Assembly (NCBI RefSeq): GCF_013376475.1
Contig: NZ_CP045508.1
Coordinates: 3,136,001 to 3,200,000 of the forward strand
Direction of reading: 5' to 3'
Source of the DNA: Desulfolutivibrio sulfoxidireducens
Lineage (GTDB): Bacteria; Desulfobacterota; Desulfovibrionia; Desulfovibrionales; Desulfovibrionaceae
Length of the DNA stretch: 64,000 nucleotides
The notes below the pieces were generated by a model, which worked only from the letters and a program-made list of their open reading frames with translations, was not told the origin of the DNA and did not search any database. How positions within the stretch are numbered: the stretch's first letter is position 1; each line of letters opens with the position of its first letter. This document shows positions 16,908 to 27,289 of the stretch, in pieces. The position numbers and the translations under genes were made by a program.

Positions 16908-17858
16908 TCAGGGGCCGTCCAACGGGCCCGACACCTCGCCTGCCTCCGGATGCGGACGCGGCGCGGACGGGTCGAGGGTTGCGCCGACGTCCCGGACCCC
17001 GGGCTTGACGCCCCGGGCCTGAAAAAAGGTCAGGCTGGAGAAAAAATATCCCCGGCTGTCGGCCGTGCGCTGTTCCTCAAGAAACTCCCGGCCCTGCCCC
17101 GCAGTCAGGCGACCCTGGCCCACGGCCTCGGCCACGGTCTTCTCGATGTCGTAGATGGCCTCGGCCGTTTGGAAATCCCGCAACACGAAGGTCCTGGGCA
17201 CGACCGTCACCGCCGCAAGGCCGGCCTCGGCCAGGCCCCGGGCCAAAAAGCGGCCCACGGTCCCGCTCGGGAAGCGGTCGCGCCAGGTCCCGGCCACGAT
17301 CCGGGCCGCTTGCGGCGAATCCGAGTCCAAGACGAAGGTCCCCCAGTCCGGCTCCACGGCCACCACGCGCCCGCCGGGCCGGGTCACCCGGGCCATCTCG
17401 GCCAGGACCCGAAAGGGATCGGCGGCGTGCTGCAGGGTGCGGTCCACCCGGCAGGCGGAAAACGCGGCGTCGGCAAAGGGCAGAAGGTGCGCGTCGCCCG
17501 CGATCAGCACCGGCCCGGAACCGGGTTTTTCGCCAGCCGCGCCGGCTTTTCCGGCCCGATCGAGCATGACCAGGCTGGCGTCCAGGCCCACGGCCAGACC
17601 CGCGTTCCCCACCCGTTCGGCCATATCCGCCAGATCGCGCCCCAGGCCGCAGCCGACCTCGAGGACCGTGTCCCCCGGGGCCAGCCCAAGGGCCTGTATG
17701 GAGTCTTTTTTATAGTCGCGAAAAAAGGGGATGGCGGCCAGAAGCTGCAGGCAGGCCACGAAGCGGCCGGGGTCGCGGGCTCTATCCACGCCGCGAAAGT
17801 CCCCGGCCAGGGAATCGGAGGAGGCCATGGCGGCGCGGCCAGGGGATGTCGGAGGCAT
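16908..17858 (-). CDS. Class I SAM-dependent methyltransferase
   Basis: The 316-residue protein has motif I LEVGCGLGRDLADMAERVG, the acidic VGLDASLVMLDRA, GDAHLLPFAD and the post-motif VTRPGGRVVAVEPDWGTF, as in UbiE/Coq5-like enzymes. The C-terminal 40 residues are Pro- and Gly-rich and not conserved in the fold. It starts 12 bases after PBP1A stops. The substrate is unknown. Confidence 0.85.
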   Translation of the reverse strand: MPPTSPGRAAMASSDSLAGDFRGVDRARDPGRFVACLQLLAAIPFFRDYKKDSIQALGLAPGDTVLEVGCGLGRDLADMAERVGNAGLAVGLDASLVMLDRAGKAGAAGEKPGSGPVLIAGDAHLLPFADAAFSACRVDRTLQHAADPFRVLAEMARVTRPGGRVVAVEPDWGTFVLDSDSPQAARIVAGTWRDRFPSGTVGRFLARGLAEAGLAAVTVVPRTFVLRDFQTAEAIYDIEKTVAEAVGQGRLTAGQGREFLEEQRTADSRGYFFSSLTFFQARGVKPGVRDVGATLDPSAPRPHPEAGEVSGPLDGP

Positions 17859-17870
17859 GGGGTCCGCGCG

Positions 17871-20297
17871 TCAGAACATCTGCTTGAGCAGATCCTCGCC
17901 CCGGGCCAGGGGGGCGTTGGGGTCGGCGAACAGCACCCGCTCGGTCTCCTCGTCCACGATGGCGAAGGAGCCGCGCTCCGTGCCTTCCTTAAACGGCATG
18001 GGGATGCCGTCCACATCGGCCATGACGATGCCCGGTGGGCGCTGGAAATCCTCCACCGGATAGTCGTTCTCCACGCCCTGGCGGTAGGCGATCCAGATGG
18101 GCAGGGCCGCCCGGCCGCCGGTCTCGCCGTTGCCCATGGACCGGGGCTGGTCGTAGCCGATGTACACCCCTGTCAGAAGGTACGGGGTGAAGCCCATGAA
18201 CCAGGCGTCCTGGAAGTCGTTGGTGGTGCCGGTCTTGCCGGCCATGGGCCGGCCGAAGACCTTGGCCGCCGTGGCCGTGCCGGCCCGGACCACCTCCTTG
18301 AGCATGGAGGCCATGATGTAGGCCGTCTGGGGGGTCATGACCACAGTGGCCTCGGGCTGGGAATCGTAGACGTCCTCGCCCCAGGCGCTTTTGACGGTCA
18401 GGATGAACCGGGGCTTGACGGTCGAGCCGTCCCGGGCGAAGGCGGAATAGGCCTGGCACATGTCCAGGAGGTTGACGGCCACGGCCCCCAGGCTGACCGG
18501 CAGGTAGGGCACGAAATCGCCGCGAAGTCCCAGGGCCTGGGCCCGCTCCACGACCTTTTTCATGCCGACCTGCTGGGCCACCCGGATGGTCACCAGATTG
18601 CGGGACTTGGCCAGGGCCGAGCGGATGGACATGGGCCCCATGAAGTCGCCGCCGTAGTTGCCCGGGCTCCAGACCTTGCCGCTCCAGGGATCGCGGTAAT
18701 AAAAGGGCGAGTCCATGACCACGGTGGCCGGGGTCAGGCCGTTGTCCATGGCCACGGAATAGACGATGGGCTTGAACGACGATCCAGGCTGGCGCAGGGC
18801 CTGGGTGGCCCGATTGAACTGGCTGCGCTCGAAGGAAAAGCCGCCCACGCAGGCCAGAACCTCACCCGAGCGCGGGTCCATGGACACCATGGCCCCCTCG
18901 ATCTGGGGTTCGAACTGGGCGTTTAAGCGCCATACGGGCCTGCTTCTGGCCTTTTGCCCGGGGCTGGCCGGCTCCTGGGCCTTCGCGGCCAACTGCGCGG
19001 GCGTCGGGGCGGGCGTCGGGACGGGCGTTTGAGCGGACTTGGCCGAGCCGGGCTTGGCCGGCGGGGCGGCCTTGGGGTCCGGTGTCGCCGGGGCCTCGCC
19101 GGGGCCGGCCGCGACCGTGGTCCACAGGGCATCGCCCGGGGACAGGCGGCCCTTGGCCCAACTCATGCTTTCCGTGGCGATGTATCCGGTCTTGTCCCCG
19201 AAGCGCACCGTAACCCCGGCCGGGGTGACCTCGGTCACCAGGACCTTGACCCAGGCCCCGGGGGCCAGGGCCCGTTCGGGCATGTCGCTGGCCGCCAGGA
19301 ACTCCTCGTACTTGCCTTTGTCCACATGTTCGAGCTGGGGCTTGAAGCCGCGCCGCTTTTCCGAGGCCGTAAGCCCCTCGCGCAGGGCCTTGGAGGCCAG
19401 TTCCTGGTGCCGCAGGTCCACGGCGGTATAGACGTGCAGGCCGCCGGAATAGACCATGTCCTCGCCGTAGCGTTCGATGAGCTGGCGGCGGACCTCTTCG
19501 AGGTAATACGGGGCGATCTGCCAGGAGGGATCGGGCATGCTCTTGAACACCAGGGGTTCGGCCAGGGCCTTGTCGTGCACCTCCTGGGTGATCCAGCCCT
19601 GCACCAGCATGCGCCCCAGCACGTATTTCTGGCGGGCCTTGGCCGACTCGAAATCGCGGAAGGGGCTATAGCGGGTGGGGGCCTGGGGCAGTCCGGCCAA
19701 AAGCGCGGCCTGGGCCACGGTGAGGTCCTTGACGTGGACCCCGAAATAGGTGCGGGCCGCGGCCTCCACGCCGTAGGCCCGGGAGCCCAGATAGATCTGG
19801 TTCAAGTAGATGGTCAGGATCTCGTCCTTGGTCAGGTACTTTTCCAGGCGGTAGGCCAAAATGGCCTCTTTGAGCTTGCGTTGGTAGCTTTTTTCCGAGG
19901 ACAGAAGCAGGCGCTTGATGATCTGCTGGGTGATGGTGCTGCCGCCCTGCTTGATGCCCCCGGCCTGGAGGTTGCGGATCATGGCCCGGAAGATGGCCCC
20001 CAGGTCCACGCCCTCGTGCTGATAGAAGGCGGCGTCCTCGGAGGCCAGAAAGGCCTTGGGCAAAAACTCGGGCATCTCCGAGAGGGTGACCAGGAAACGT
20101 TTTTCCGAATAGAGGTAGCCCAGGACCTGGTTGTCCCGGGCATAGACCGTGGTCACCAGGGGCGGCCGGTAGTCGGTGATCTTGCGGAATCCCGGCAGAT
20201 CCTCGGAGGCCCAGAAATACAGGCCCACAGCGGCGGCCACCCCGGCCACCGCGCCAAGAAAGGCCAGAAGGAGAAACACCATAAGCAGTTTTTTCAC
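17871..20297 (-). CDS. Penicillin-binding protein 1A (transglycosylase/transpeptidase)
   Basis: The 808-residue class A PBP polymerises and crosslinks peptidoglycan. A signal anchor covers residues 3-29. The GT51 domain has FLASEDAAFYQHEGVD (catalytic Glu87) and GGSTITQQIIKRLLLS. An OB-like domain (about 315-395) is followed by an Ala/Pro-rich insert (about 398-455). The transpeptidase has PGSSFKP (nucleophile Ser506, Lys509) and GKTGTTNDFQDAW. The start is a GTG whose last bases overlap the stop of the YkgJ gene (GTGA), implying coupled translation. Confidence 0.95.
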   Translation of the reverse strand: MKKLLMVFLLLAFLGAVAGVAAAVGLYFWASEDLPGFRKITDYRPPLVTTVYARDNQVLGYLYSEKRFLVTLSEMPEFLPKAFLASEDAAFYQHEGVDLGAIFRAMIRNLQAGGIKQGGSTITQQIIKRLLLSSEKSYQRKLKEAILAYRLEKYLTKDEILTIYLNQIYLGSRAYGVEAAARTYFGVHVKDLTVAQAALLAGLPQAPTRYSPFRDFESAKARQKYVLGRMLVQGWITQEVHDKALAEPLVFKSMPDPSWQIAPYYLEEVRRQLIERYGEDMVYSGGLHVYTAVDLRHQELASKALREGLTASEKRRGFKPQLEHVDKGKYEEFLAASDMPERALAPGAWVKVLVTEVTPAGVTVRFGDKTGYIATESMSWAKGRLSPGDALWTTVAAGPGEAPATPDPKAAPPAKPGSAKSAQTPVPTPAPTPAQLAAKAQEPASPGQKARSRPVWRLNAQFEPQIEGAMVSMDPRSGEVLACVGGFSFERSQFNRATQALRQPGSSFKPIVYSVAMDNGLTPATVVMDSPFYYRDPWSGKVWSPGNYGGDFMGPMSIRSALAKSRNLVTIRVAQQVGMKKVVERAQALGLRGDFVPYLPVSLGAVAVNLLDMCQAYSAFARDGSTVKPRFILTVKSAWGEDVYDSQPEATVVMTPQTAYIMASMLKEVVRAGTATAAKVFGRPMAGKTGTTNDFQDAWFMGFTPYLLTGVYIGYDQPRSMGNGETGGRAALPIWIAYRQGVENDYPVEDFQRPPGIVMADVDGIPMPFKEGTERGSFAIVDEETERVLFADPNAPLARGEDLLKQMF

Positions 20298-20902
20298 GTA
20301 TTGAATCTCGCTAGGGCGGGAGTGACGAAGGCCATGCCCTCCTCGGGAGGAAGCCCCCAGGCCAGTCGCAACCGGCGGTGCAGGTCGAGCAGGGATGGCG
20401 CCCGGGTTTCCAGGCTGACGAGCATGCCCGAAATCGTCCGGCCCTCCCGGTGGGCCAGGCAGGCGCCCGAGGTGAAGACCGTCAGCCTCCCGGCCACGAC
20501 CCAGAACGGAAAGAGGCGACAGTAATACGGCCGAACCTCGTTTGGCAAGACGCACCCCGCTCCCGACAAAAACTGGCAGCGTCCCCGGGCGTCCGTGGAC
20601 AGGCGCAGGTGCGTCCCTCCCATGGGAAAAAGCGCGTCCACCACCCGGCGTTCCCGGGGGAAGAGGCGATGCAGGTTGGCCGCGAAGGCCCGGGAGTTTT
20701 TCTCCTCCACGAACCCGCCCCGGGTCAGGACCAGGTGGTCGCTTATGCGTTGGCGTTCCAGTTCCGAGACCGGAAAGCAGCACTCCTCCTGGCCTGGCGC
20801 GATCTCACAGCAGGTCGGTCCCAGGGCCGCGCACCGGACGCAGACGAAGGCCGCCCGCCCCTCGGGGTCTTTGCTTGTGTCCGTCAAAAGGTCCGCCACC
20901 AC
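20294..20902 (-). CDS. YkgJ-family cysteine-cluster protein
   Basis: The 202-residue protein has many cysteines in the YkgJ (CxxCxxxCC) arrangement: CVRCAALGPTCCEIAPGQEECC at 21-42, then GRCQFLSGAGCVLPNEVRPYYCRLFPF. Such proteins probably bind zinc or an iron-sulfur cluster, with unknown function. Its stop overlaps the PBP1A start by four bases, so the two are translationally coupled. Confidence 0.85.
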   Translation of the reverse strand: MVADLLTDTSKDPEGRAAFVCVRCAALGPTCCEIAPGQEECCFPVSELERQRISDHLVLTRGGFVEEKNSRAFAANLHRLFPRERRVVDALFPMGGTHLRLSTDARGRCQFLSGAGCVLPNEVRPYYCRLFPFWVVAGRLTVFTSGACLAHREGRTISGMLVSLETRAPSLLDLHRRLRLAWGLPPEEGMAFVTPALARFNT

Positions 20903-21094
20903 ACCTCCGGGGCCGCCACGGGTAAAATGCGCGGCAGGCTCGCCGCTTCTCGAAGAGTCGCCCGGGCAAGAGGTAATGCCGGCGCGCCCCGCCGTAAAGG
21001 GCGCGGCGCACCCCGGCCGAAAATCAGCCGCGCGTCCGGCTCGGCCGGACGGCCCTCGCCTCCCGGCCTCGGTGAGGCGGTGCCGGGGGCCGGC

Positions 21095-21760
21095 CTATCC
21101 CGGACTTTTGAGATGAAAATACCAGTCCCGGCAGTCGGGATCCCCGGCCTTGACGCGTTCCTCGGCCATCTCCACGGTGCGCGGCGGGGACACGATGACC
21201 TTGTCCCCGGGCAGCCATCCGGCGGGCGTGGCCACACCGTGCCTGTCCGTGGTCCGAAGGGCCCGCACCAGGCGCAGGATTTCCTCCACGCTCCGGCCGG
21301 TGGTCATGGGATAGTACAAAACGGCCCGCACGACCTGGCGGTCGTCGATGACGAAGACGGCGCGCACGGCCTCGGTGGCCGACTCCCGGGGCATGAGCAT
21401 GCCGTAGGCCCGGGCCACCTCGCCCGAGGCGTCGGCCACGATGGGAAAGGTGATCCTGGCCCCGAAGGTGGCCTCGATGGCCCGGACCCAGGCGATGTGG
21501 GCGTAGACCGAGTCCGTGGACAGGGCCAGCAGTTCGCAGCCGTTTTCCTTGAACGCGGGAGAAAGGTTGGCGAAGGCCAGAAATTCCGTGGTGCACACCG
21601 GGGTGAAGTCCGCCGGATGGGAAAAAAAAACCAGCCAGCTGCCGGCATAGTCGTCCAGGCGCAGGGTTCCCTGGGTGGTCTCGACCTCGAAGGCCGGGGC
21701 CGGTTCCCCGATGCGGGGCGGGCTTGGAAGGAAGGCGGCGGCAACGGTCGGCTGGTCCAT
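21095..21760 (-). CDS. Peroxiredoxin (Prx6/AhpC-TSA type)
   Basis: The 221-residue protein reduces peroxides through the peroxidatic Cys in FFSHPADFTPVCTTEF (about residue 56). The length and the late DCRDWYFHL cysteine fit the long Prx6-like form found in archaea and anaerobes. The resolving step may use this C-terminal Cys. It stands alone on the minus strand. In this organism it likely serves oxygen defence. Confidence 0.93.
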   Translation of the reverse strand: MDQPTVAAAFLPSPPRIGEPAPAFEVETTQGTLRLDDYAGSWLVFFSHPADFTPVCTTEFLAFANLSPAFKENGCELLALSTDSVYAHIAWVRAIEATFGARITFPIVADASGEVARAYGMLMPRESATEAVRAVFVIDDRQVVRAVLYYPMTTGRSVEEILRLVRALRTTDRHGVATPAGWLPGDKVIVSPPRTVEMAEERVKAGDPDCRDWYFHLKSPG

Positions 21761-21941
21761 GGGATCATCTCCTCGGCGCTCGCCGCGAGGCGGCGTTTTT
21801 TGCCGTTTTTCGGGGCTTATCCGGCCCGTGCGGCGGCGTCAAGACGCGGGCCGCGCGGCAGTTTGCGGTGCGCCACGATTTGCTGCATGACAGGGGCATC
21901 CGTGATGCCCCGGCGGCAGGCCGCCGGATGACGAGGAGCCC

Positions 21942-22187
21942 ATGCCCACGGTCTTGCGCGATGGTCCGTATCGGTTGTATTTCTTCAGCCACGAGCCCAG
22001 CGAACCCGCGCATGTGCATGTGGACTGTGGCGATTTTTCGGCGAAATTCTGGCTGGTTCCCGTAAGCCTCGCCAGAAACTACGGATTTTCGCCTCGGGAA
22101 CTCAAAAGGCTTCACGAGCTCGTGGAGACCCACAAGACGCTTCTCATGGAGGCCTGGCATGGGCATTTTGGCGCCGGCGGCGGATGA
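21942..22187 (+). CDS. DUF4160 protein
   Basis: The 81-residue protein has the DUF4160 signature: MPTVLRDGPYRLYFFSHEPSEPAHVHVDCG, then AKFWLVPVSLARNYGFSPRELKRL and a helical end. DUF4160 and DUF2442 genes are often paired, which has led to the idea that they form a toxin-antitoxin-like or accessory module. The next gene starts 29 bases before this one stops. Confidence 0.85.
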   Translation: MPTVLRDGPYRLYFFSHEPSEPAHVHVDCGDFSAKFWLVPVSLARNYGFSPRELKRLHELVETHKTLLMEAWHGHFGAGGG

Positions 22188-22437
22188 ACGGGTCAAGGGT
22201 GTGCGCCTGACCACGGACAGCCTGGTGGTGGACCTCATGGACGGCCGGACCATCTCCGTGCCTCTGGCCTGGTATCCCCGGCTGCTCAACGCCGCAGAGA
22301 CAGCCCGCTCCCGTTTCGAGATCTGCGGCGGCGGCTACGGCATCCACTGGCCGGACATCGACGAGGACCTCAGCACCGAGGGGCTTTTGCGCGGCGCGCC
22401 AGCCCCCCTCTCGCGCCCCCGAGGGACGTCTCTTTGA
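22159..22437 (+). CDS. DUF2442 protein
   Basis: The 92-residue protein shows the DUF2442 pattern: VKGVRLTTDSLVVDLMDGRTISVPLAWYPRLLNA and GGGYGIHWPDIDEDLSTEGLL. GGAG lies 7 bases before the ATG, inside the DUF4160 gene, so translation of the two is coupled. It is the probable partner of DUF4160. The C-terminus (APAPLSRPRGTSL) is an unconserved tail. Confidence 0.85.
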   Translation: MGILAPAADERVKGVRLTTDSLVVDLMDGRTISVPLAWYPRLLNAAETARSRFEICGGGYGIHWPDIDEDLSTEGLLRGAPAPLSRPRGTSL

Positions 22438-22478
22438 GCAAAACCCGGCTCCCGTCGGAACAACTTGTTTTCATAAAG

Positions 22479-22499
22479 AAAAACATGCGCGTGTTTTTT
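22479..22499. terminator. Bidirectional intrinsic terminator
   Basis: AAAAACATGC pairs with GCGTGTTTTT (one mismatch), giving an A-run on one side and a T-run on the other. It lies between the convergent DUF2442 and glnD genes and can end transcription in both directions. Confidence 0.65.
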
Positions 22500-22509
22500 C
22501 GCTATGCCC

Positions 22510-25143
22510 TCAACACAAAAGCCGGTGCAAAAGCGCGGCCCTGATCTCCCGGACCTGTTCCGGGTCCTCGATCTTTTTGCCGTCGGCCCCACGCACGTAG
22601 AACACGTCGCGAACGACGTCCCCCATGGTGTCCGCCTTGGCCAGATGCACCTCCAGGCGCAATTCGGCCATGGCGTGGGCGATGTCGTACAAAAGCCCGA
22701 TACGGTCCCTGGCCGCGACCTCAATGAGCGTATACAGGGCCGAGGCCTCGTTCTCCACCCGCACCGACGCCGCGCCCGGACCGCCCCCCGAACGGGTCCC
22801 CCGCCCCGGCCGGCAGGACAGGATCGACTCCCGCTTCCGGGCCAGTCGGTATTCCAGGGACAGCTTCCCCAAAAGGGCGTAGCGCACCGCGCCGCCCACC
22901 CTGGTCCACAACTCCTCGGCATACAGGGCGTCCGGCGGGTCCGACACCCGAAACACGTACACCGAGGTGCCGTCGGCCCACAAAAACACGTCAGCGGACA
23001 GAATGTTCAGGTCATGCAGGGCCAACACGCCGGCCAACACGGCGAAAAGCCCCGGGCTCTCCCCGGCCGCCACCGTGACCTCGTGCCCGGCGCCCCCGGG
23101 CGAGGGCCGGGCGGAAAGCACCGCCGGTCCCCCGGAGCACAGAAGCCGTGCCCGGGGCATGCGCCGGGCGTAATCCCGGGCCTCCTGGCGTAGCCGAACC
23201 ACCAGGGACAGGTGCCGCAGGATGTCCGGCACGGACAACGCGATCAGGTAGCGCGGGGGCATGGCGTCCAGACAGGCCTCGATCTCGGCCCCGGACATGA
23301 TCCCCACAGCCCCGGCCCGCACCTTGTCCCTGGCCCGCAACATCCGCCCGGCGTCGTGCTCGTCGAAAAGGTCGCCCTGGCCGAGCATGCGGGCCGCCTT
23401 GCGAAAAAGCTCCCACACCAGGCCTTCCTTCCAGTCCGTCCAGGCCGATGGTCCCGTGGCCCGGGCGTCGGCGTAGGTCAGAAGCATGAGCATGTTCAGA
23501 CGGTCGAGGGCGCCGGCCCGGGCGGCGCAGGAGGCGATCACGTCGCGGTCCGCAAGGTCGCGACGCCAGGCCGTGTCCGCCAGAGACAGGTGTTCGCGGA
23601 CCAGAAAGGCCACCTCGTCCCGGGTTGCGTCATCCACGCCGAAGCGTTCGAGGGCCTGCCGGGCGATGTCCGCGCCCTTTTCGGCGTGCCCGCCGCCCAG
23701 GCCCTTGCCGATGTCGTGAAAAAGCGCGCCCAGGATCAACCGATCCGGATGGAGCACGCCGCGAAACAGCTCATGGTACCGGTTTTCGGGATCGGCCCCG
23801 GCCTCGGCCAGTCGCCTGACGACCTCCAGGCTGTGCCTGCCCACGGGATGCACATGGTAGAGGTCGAATTTCACCAGATGCGCCACCCGGCCGAATTCCG
23901 GCAGCATGGCCGCGAGAACCCCGGACTCGAAGACGGCCTCGGCGGTCTGTCCCGAGGCGTCGGCGGCCAGGATGCCCACCAGCGACGACAGGGCCGCCCC
24001 ATCGCTTTGAAGCCGCCCCCCATGGGCCTCGGCCAGCCCCCCGATCCTGCGGATGGCCGAAAAGGAGATGGCCGATTCCGTGCGCACGGCCGTGCCGAAA
24101 AGCGGAAAGAGCCTGTCGAAGGCCTGCCCGTCCGAAAGTCCCGGGGCGAAATCCAGCCCGCCCGGTCCGCGGGCGATGCCGTCGCCCACCGGTTCCGGCG
24201 GCCGGTCCGAGATCGCGCCAAGGGCCAGGGCCAGCCCCGGCCACAAGGCCTGGCGCAGGTTTTTCACGGCGGACATGCGCCGCAAAAGCTCGGCCAGAAA
24301 GACCTCCACGCCAAGCGCCCCCTCCCGGTCGGCAAAGCCCAGCCGGGCGGCGATGCGCTCCTGGATATCGAAGGGCAGCTTGTCGGTCTTGCGGCCGGTC
24401 AGCCGATGCAGATGGGAACGCACCAGGAGCAGGAACTCCGAATCCCGGAAAAGGTCCGGCCCCACGCCGGCCCCCAGCGCCCCGCCGCCACCGGCCAGGG
24501 CCGCCAACCGGGACAACCATACAATCTGATGCGCGTCGCGAAGCCCGCCCAGGCCCTCCTTGAGCTGGGGTTCGAGCAGGGCCCCGGCGTCGCCGTGGAC
24601 CTCCCCGCGCCGGACGTTGGCCGCATCCAGCCAGGACGCGAAATCGGCCCGCCTTTCGGGATAGACCTCGACCGCCAGCCGTTCGCACAGGGTCCCGAAC
24701 ACCCTCGCGTCCCCCACCAGATGCCGGGCATCCAGAAACGAGGCCAGCACCTGATGGTCGCTTCGGGCCAGCTCCACGCAGAGGTCCAGGCCGCGCACCC
24801 CGTGCCCCAGTTCCACGCCCAGATCCCACAGCGGGAAAAACAGGAACCGGGCCAACTCCCCGGCCCACTCCGGCGGCTCGCCGGAAAAAACCACCAGCAC
24901 GTCGATGTCCGAAAAAGGGCACAGCTCCCGCCGTCCGTACCCACCCACGGCCACCAGGGAGAAGCCCTTGCCCCCCCTGCCCCCATACTCGGCCAGGCGT
25001 TCTCCGAAATAGCGGTCGGCCAGATCGGACAGGGCCACGACGCACCCGGCCCCCACCCGTCCCGCGTCGAGATCGGCGAAAAGGGCCTCCCGGGAGGCGG
25101 CAAACGCCCTGGCGCTCTGGGGCGGATGGGCGGGAATGGGCAT
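22510..25143 (-). CDS. glnD: Protein-PII uridylyltransferase / uridylyl-removing enzyme
   Basis: GlnD (877 residues) uridylylates PII under nitrogen limitation and removes UMP under excess. The nucleotidyltransferase motif VAVGGYGRRELCPFSDIDVL (about 64-83, Asp79 and Asp81) is near the N-terminus. A central HD domain has HPVGRHSLEVV and LGALFHDIGKGLGGGH, and two ACT domains follow (YVFRVSDPPDALYAEELW; LYTLIEVAARDRIGLLYDIA). The ATG at 25143 has GGAGG 7 bases upstream. It lies downstream of glnB, its substrate, separated by three strong inverted repeats. Confidence 0.95.
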   Translation of the reverse strand: MPIPAHPPQSARAFAASREALFADLDAGRVGAGCVVALSDLADRYFGERLAEYGGRGGKGFSLVAVGGYGRRELCPFSDIDVLVVFSGEPPEWAGELARFLFFPLWDLGVELGHGVRGLDLCVELARSDHQVLASFLDARHLVGDARVFGTLCERLAVEVYPERRADFASWLDAANVRRGEVHGDAGALLEPQLKEGLGGLRDAHQIVWLSRLAALAGGGGALGAGVGPDLFRDSEFLLLVRSHLHRLTGRKTDKLPFDIQERIAARLGFADREGALGVEVFLAELLRRMSAVKNLRQALWPGLALALGAISDRPPEPVGDGIARGPGGLDFAPGLSDGQAFDRLFPLFGTAVRTESAISFSAIRRIGGLAEAHGGRLQSDGAALSSLVGILAADASGQTAEAVFESGVLAAMLPEFGRVAHLVKFDLYHVHPVGRHSLEVVRRLAEAGADPENRYHELFRGVLHPDRLILGALFHDIGKGLGGGHAEKGADIARQALERFGVDDATRDEVAFLVREHLSLADTAWRRDLADRDVIASCAARAGALDRLNMLMLLTYADARATGPSAWTDWKEGLVWELFRKAARMLGQGDLFDEHDAGRMLRARDKVRAGAVGIMSGAEIEACLDAMPPRYLIALSVPDILRHLSLVVRLRQEARDYARRMPRARLLCSGGPAVLSARPSPGGAGHEVTVAAGESPGLFAVLAGVLALHDLNILSADVFLWADGTSVYVFRVSDPPDALYAEELWTRVGGAVRYALLGKLSLEYRLARKRESILSCRPGRGTRSGGGPGAASVRVENEASALYTLIEVAARDRIGLLYDIAHAMAELRLEVHLAKADTMGDVVRDVFYVRGADGKKIEDPEQVREIRAALLHRLLC

Positions 25144-25160
25144 GGTTGGCCTCCGGCGGC

Positions 25161-25200
25161 CGGGGAGGGAACCTTTTTTGAAAAAAAGGTTCCCTCCCCG
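25161..25200. repeat. Perfect 19-bp inverted repeat at the glnD 5' end
   Basis: The arms at 25161-25179 and 25182-25200 are exact reverse complements around 2 bases, each with a run of six A or T next to the centre. It ends 17 bases before the glnD ATG, next to the ribosome site. It could act as a terminator or an mRNA hairpin limiting glnD expression. Similar hairpins with a CCCTCCCCGGACCCC flank are, to my knowledge, common between Desulfovibrio genes. Confidence 0.75.
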
Positions 25201-25271
25201 GACCCCTCTCTCCAAAAAACTTCAACGGCTTCGCCCCGCGGGCGGCGATCCGTGCCGCGCGACCCGGAATC

Positions 25272-25337
25272 GGGCCTCTTTACGCGGTCAGGGGCCTGGG
25301 AGCGCGCTCCCAGGCCCCTGACCGCGTAAAGAGGCCC
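25272..25337. repeat. 66-bp perfect palindrome between glnB and glnD
   Basis: Bases 25272-25304 and 25305-25337 are exact reverse complements, a 33-bp arm with no spacer (centre GGGAGCGCGCTCCC). It lies 46-111 bases downstream of the glnB stop on the same transcript. No T-run follows. It could form a very stable RNA hairpin or a DNA cruciform. Confidence 0.85.
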
Positions 25338-25349
25338 CGTTCGGGGGGT

Positions 25350-25372
25350 CCGGGGGGAATGATTCCCCCCGG
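25350..25372. terminator. Hairpin just after glnB
   Basis: CCGGGGGGAAT and ATTCCCCCCGG form an 11-bp perfect stem around one base, 11 bases after the glnB stop. It is the likely end or processing signal of the amtB-glnB transcript. A nearly identical ATTCCCCCCGGAA sequence recurs inside a gene at 40626. Confidence 0.6.
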
Positions 25373-25382
25373 AATTCCTGTC

Positions 25383-27029
<1,647 letters not shown>

Positions 27030-27106
27030 TCATCCCCATGCCGGTACGAGGGTGACGCCCGCGCCGCTTTCCCATCCCCGTCCACGGGGAAGGAAATAGT
27101 GTTGAA

Positions 27107-27135
27107 TTTACATTTTTGCAATATATTTTTCTCAA
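27107..27135 (-). promoter_or_regulatory. Candidate sigma-70 promoter for amtB
   Basis: On the minus strand TTGAGA (27130-27135) and TGTAAA (27107-27112) are spaced by 17 bases in an unusually AT-rich stretch (27090-27160) between amtB and the divergent kinase gene. A good sigma-54 -24/-12 pair was not found, which is unexpected for a nitrogen-regulated gene. The AT-rich stretch may also serve the kinase gene on the other strand. Confidence 0.4.
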
Positions 27136-27289
27136 AAGAGAGAATTTGCCACATGAACCAATTTTGTCGCAATGCCTCCCGCCCGGCCAGCGCGTCCCGG
27201 CCCTGGCCCCGCGCCCCTTGCCGTTTCCCCGCCAACCCGGCATAATCCATCATCTCCCTGTCCCTCCGGCTCTCCAGGAGGTCCCGCGC

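Noticed and set aside
27107-27160. Sigma-54 promoter upstream of amtB
   Set aside because: A GTGGCA -24-like element is present, but GC is not found at the required spacing for -12; a sigma-70 pair fits better.
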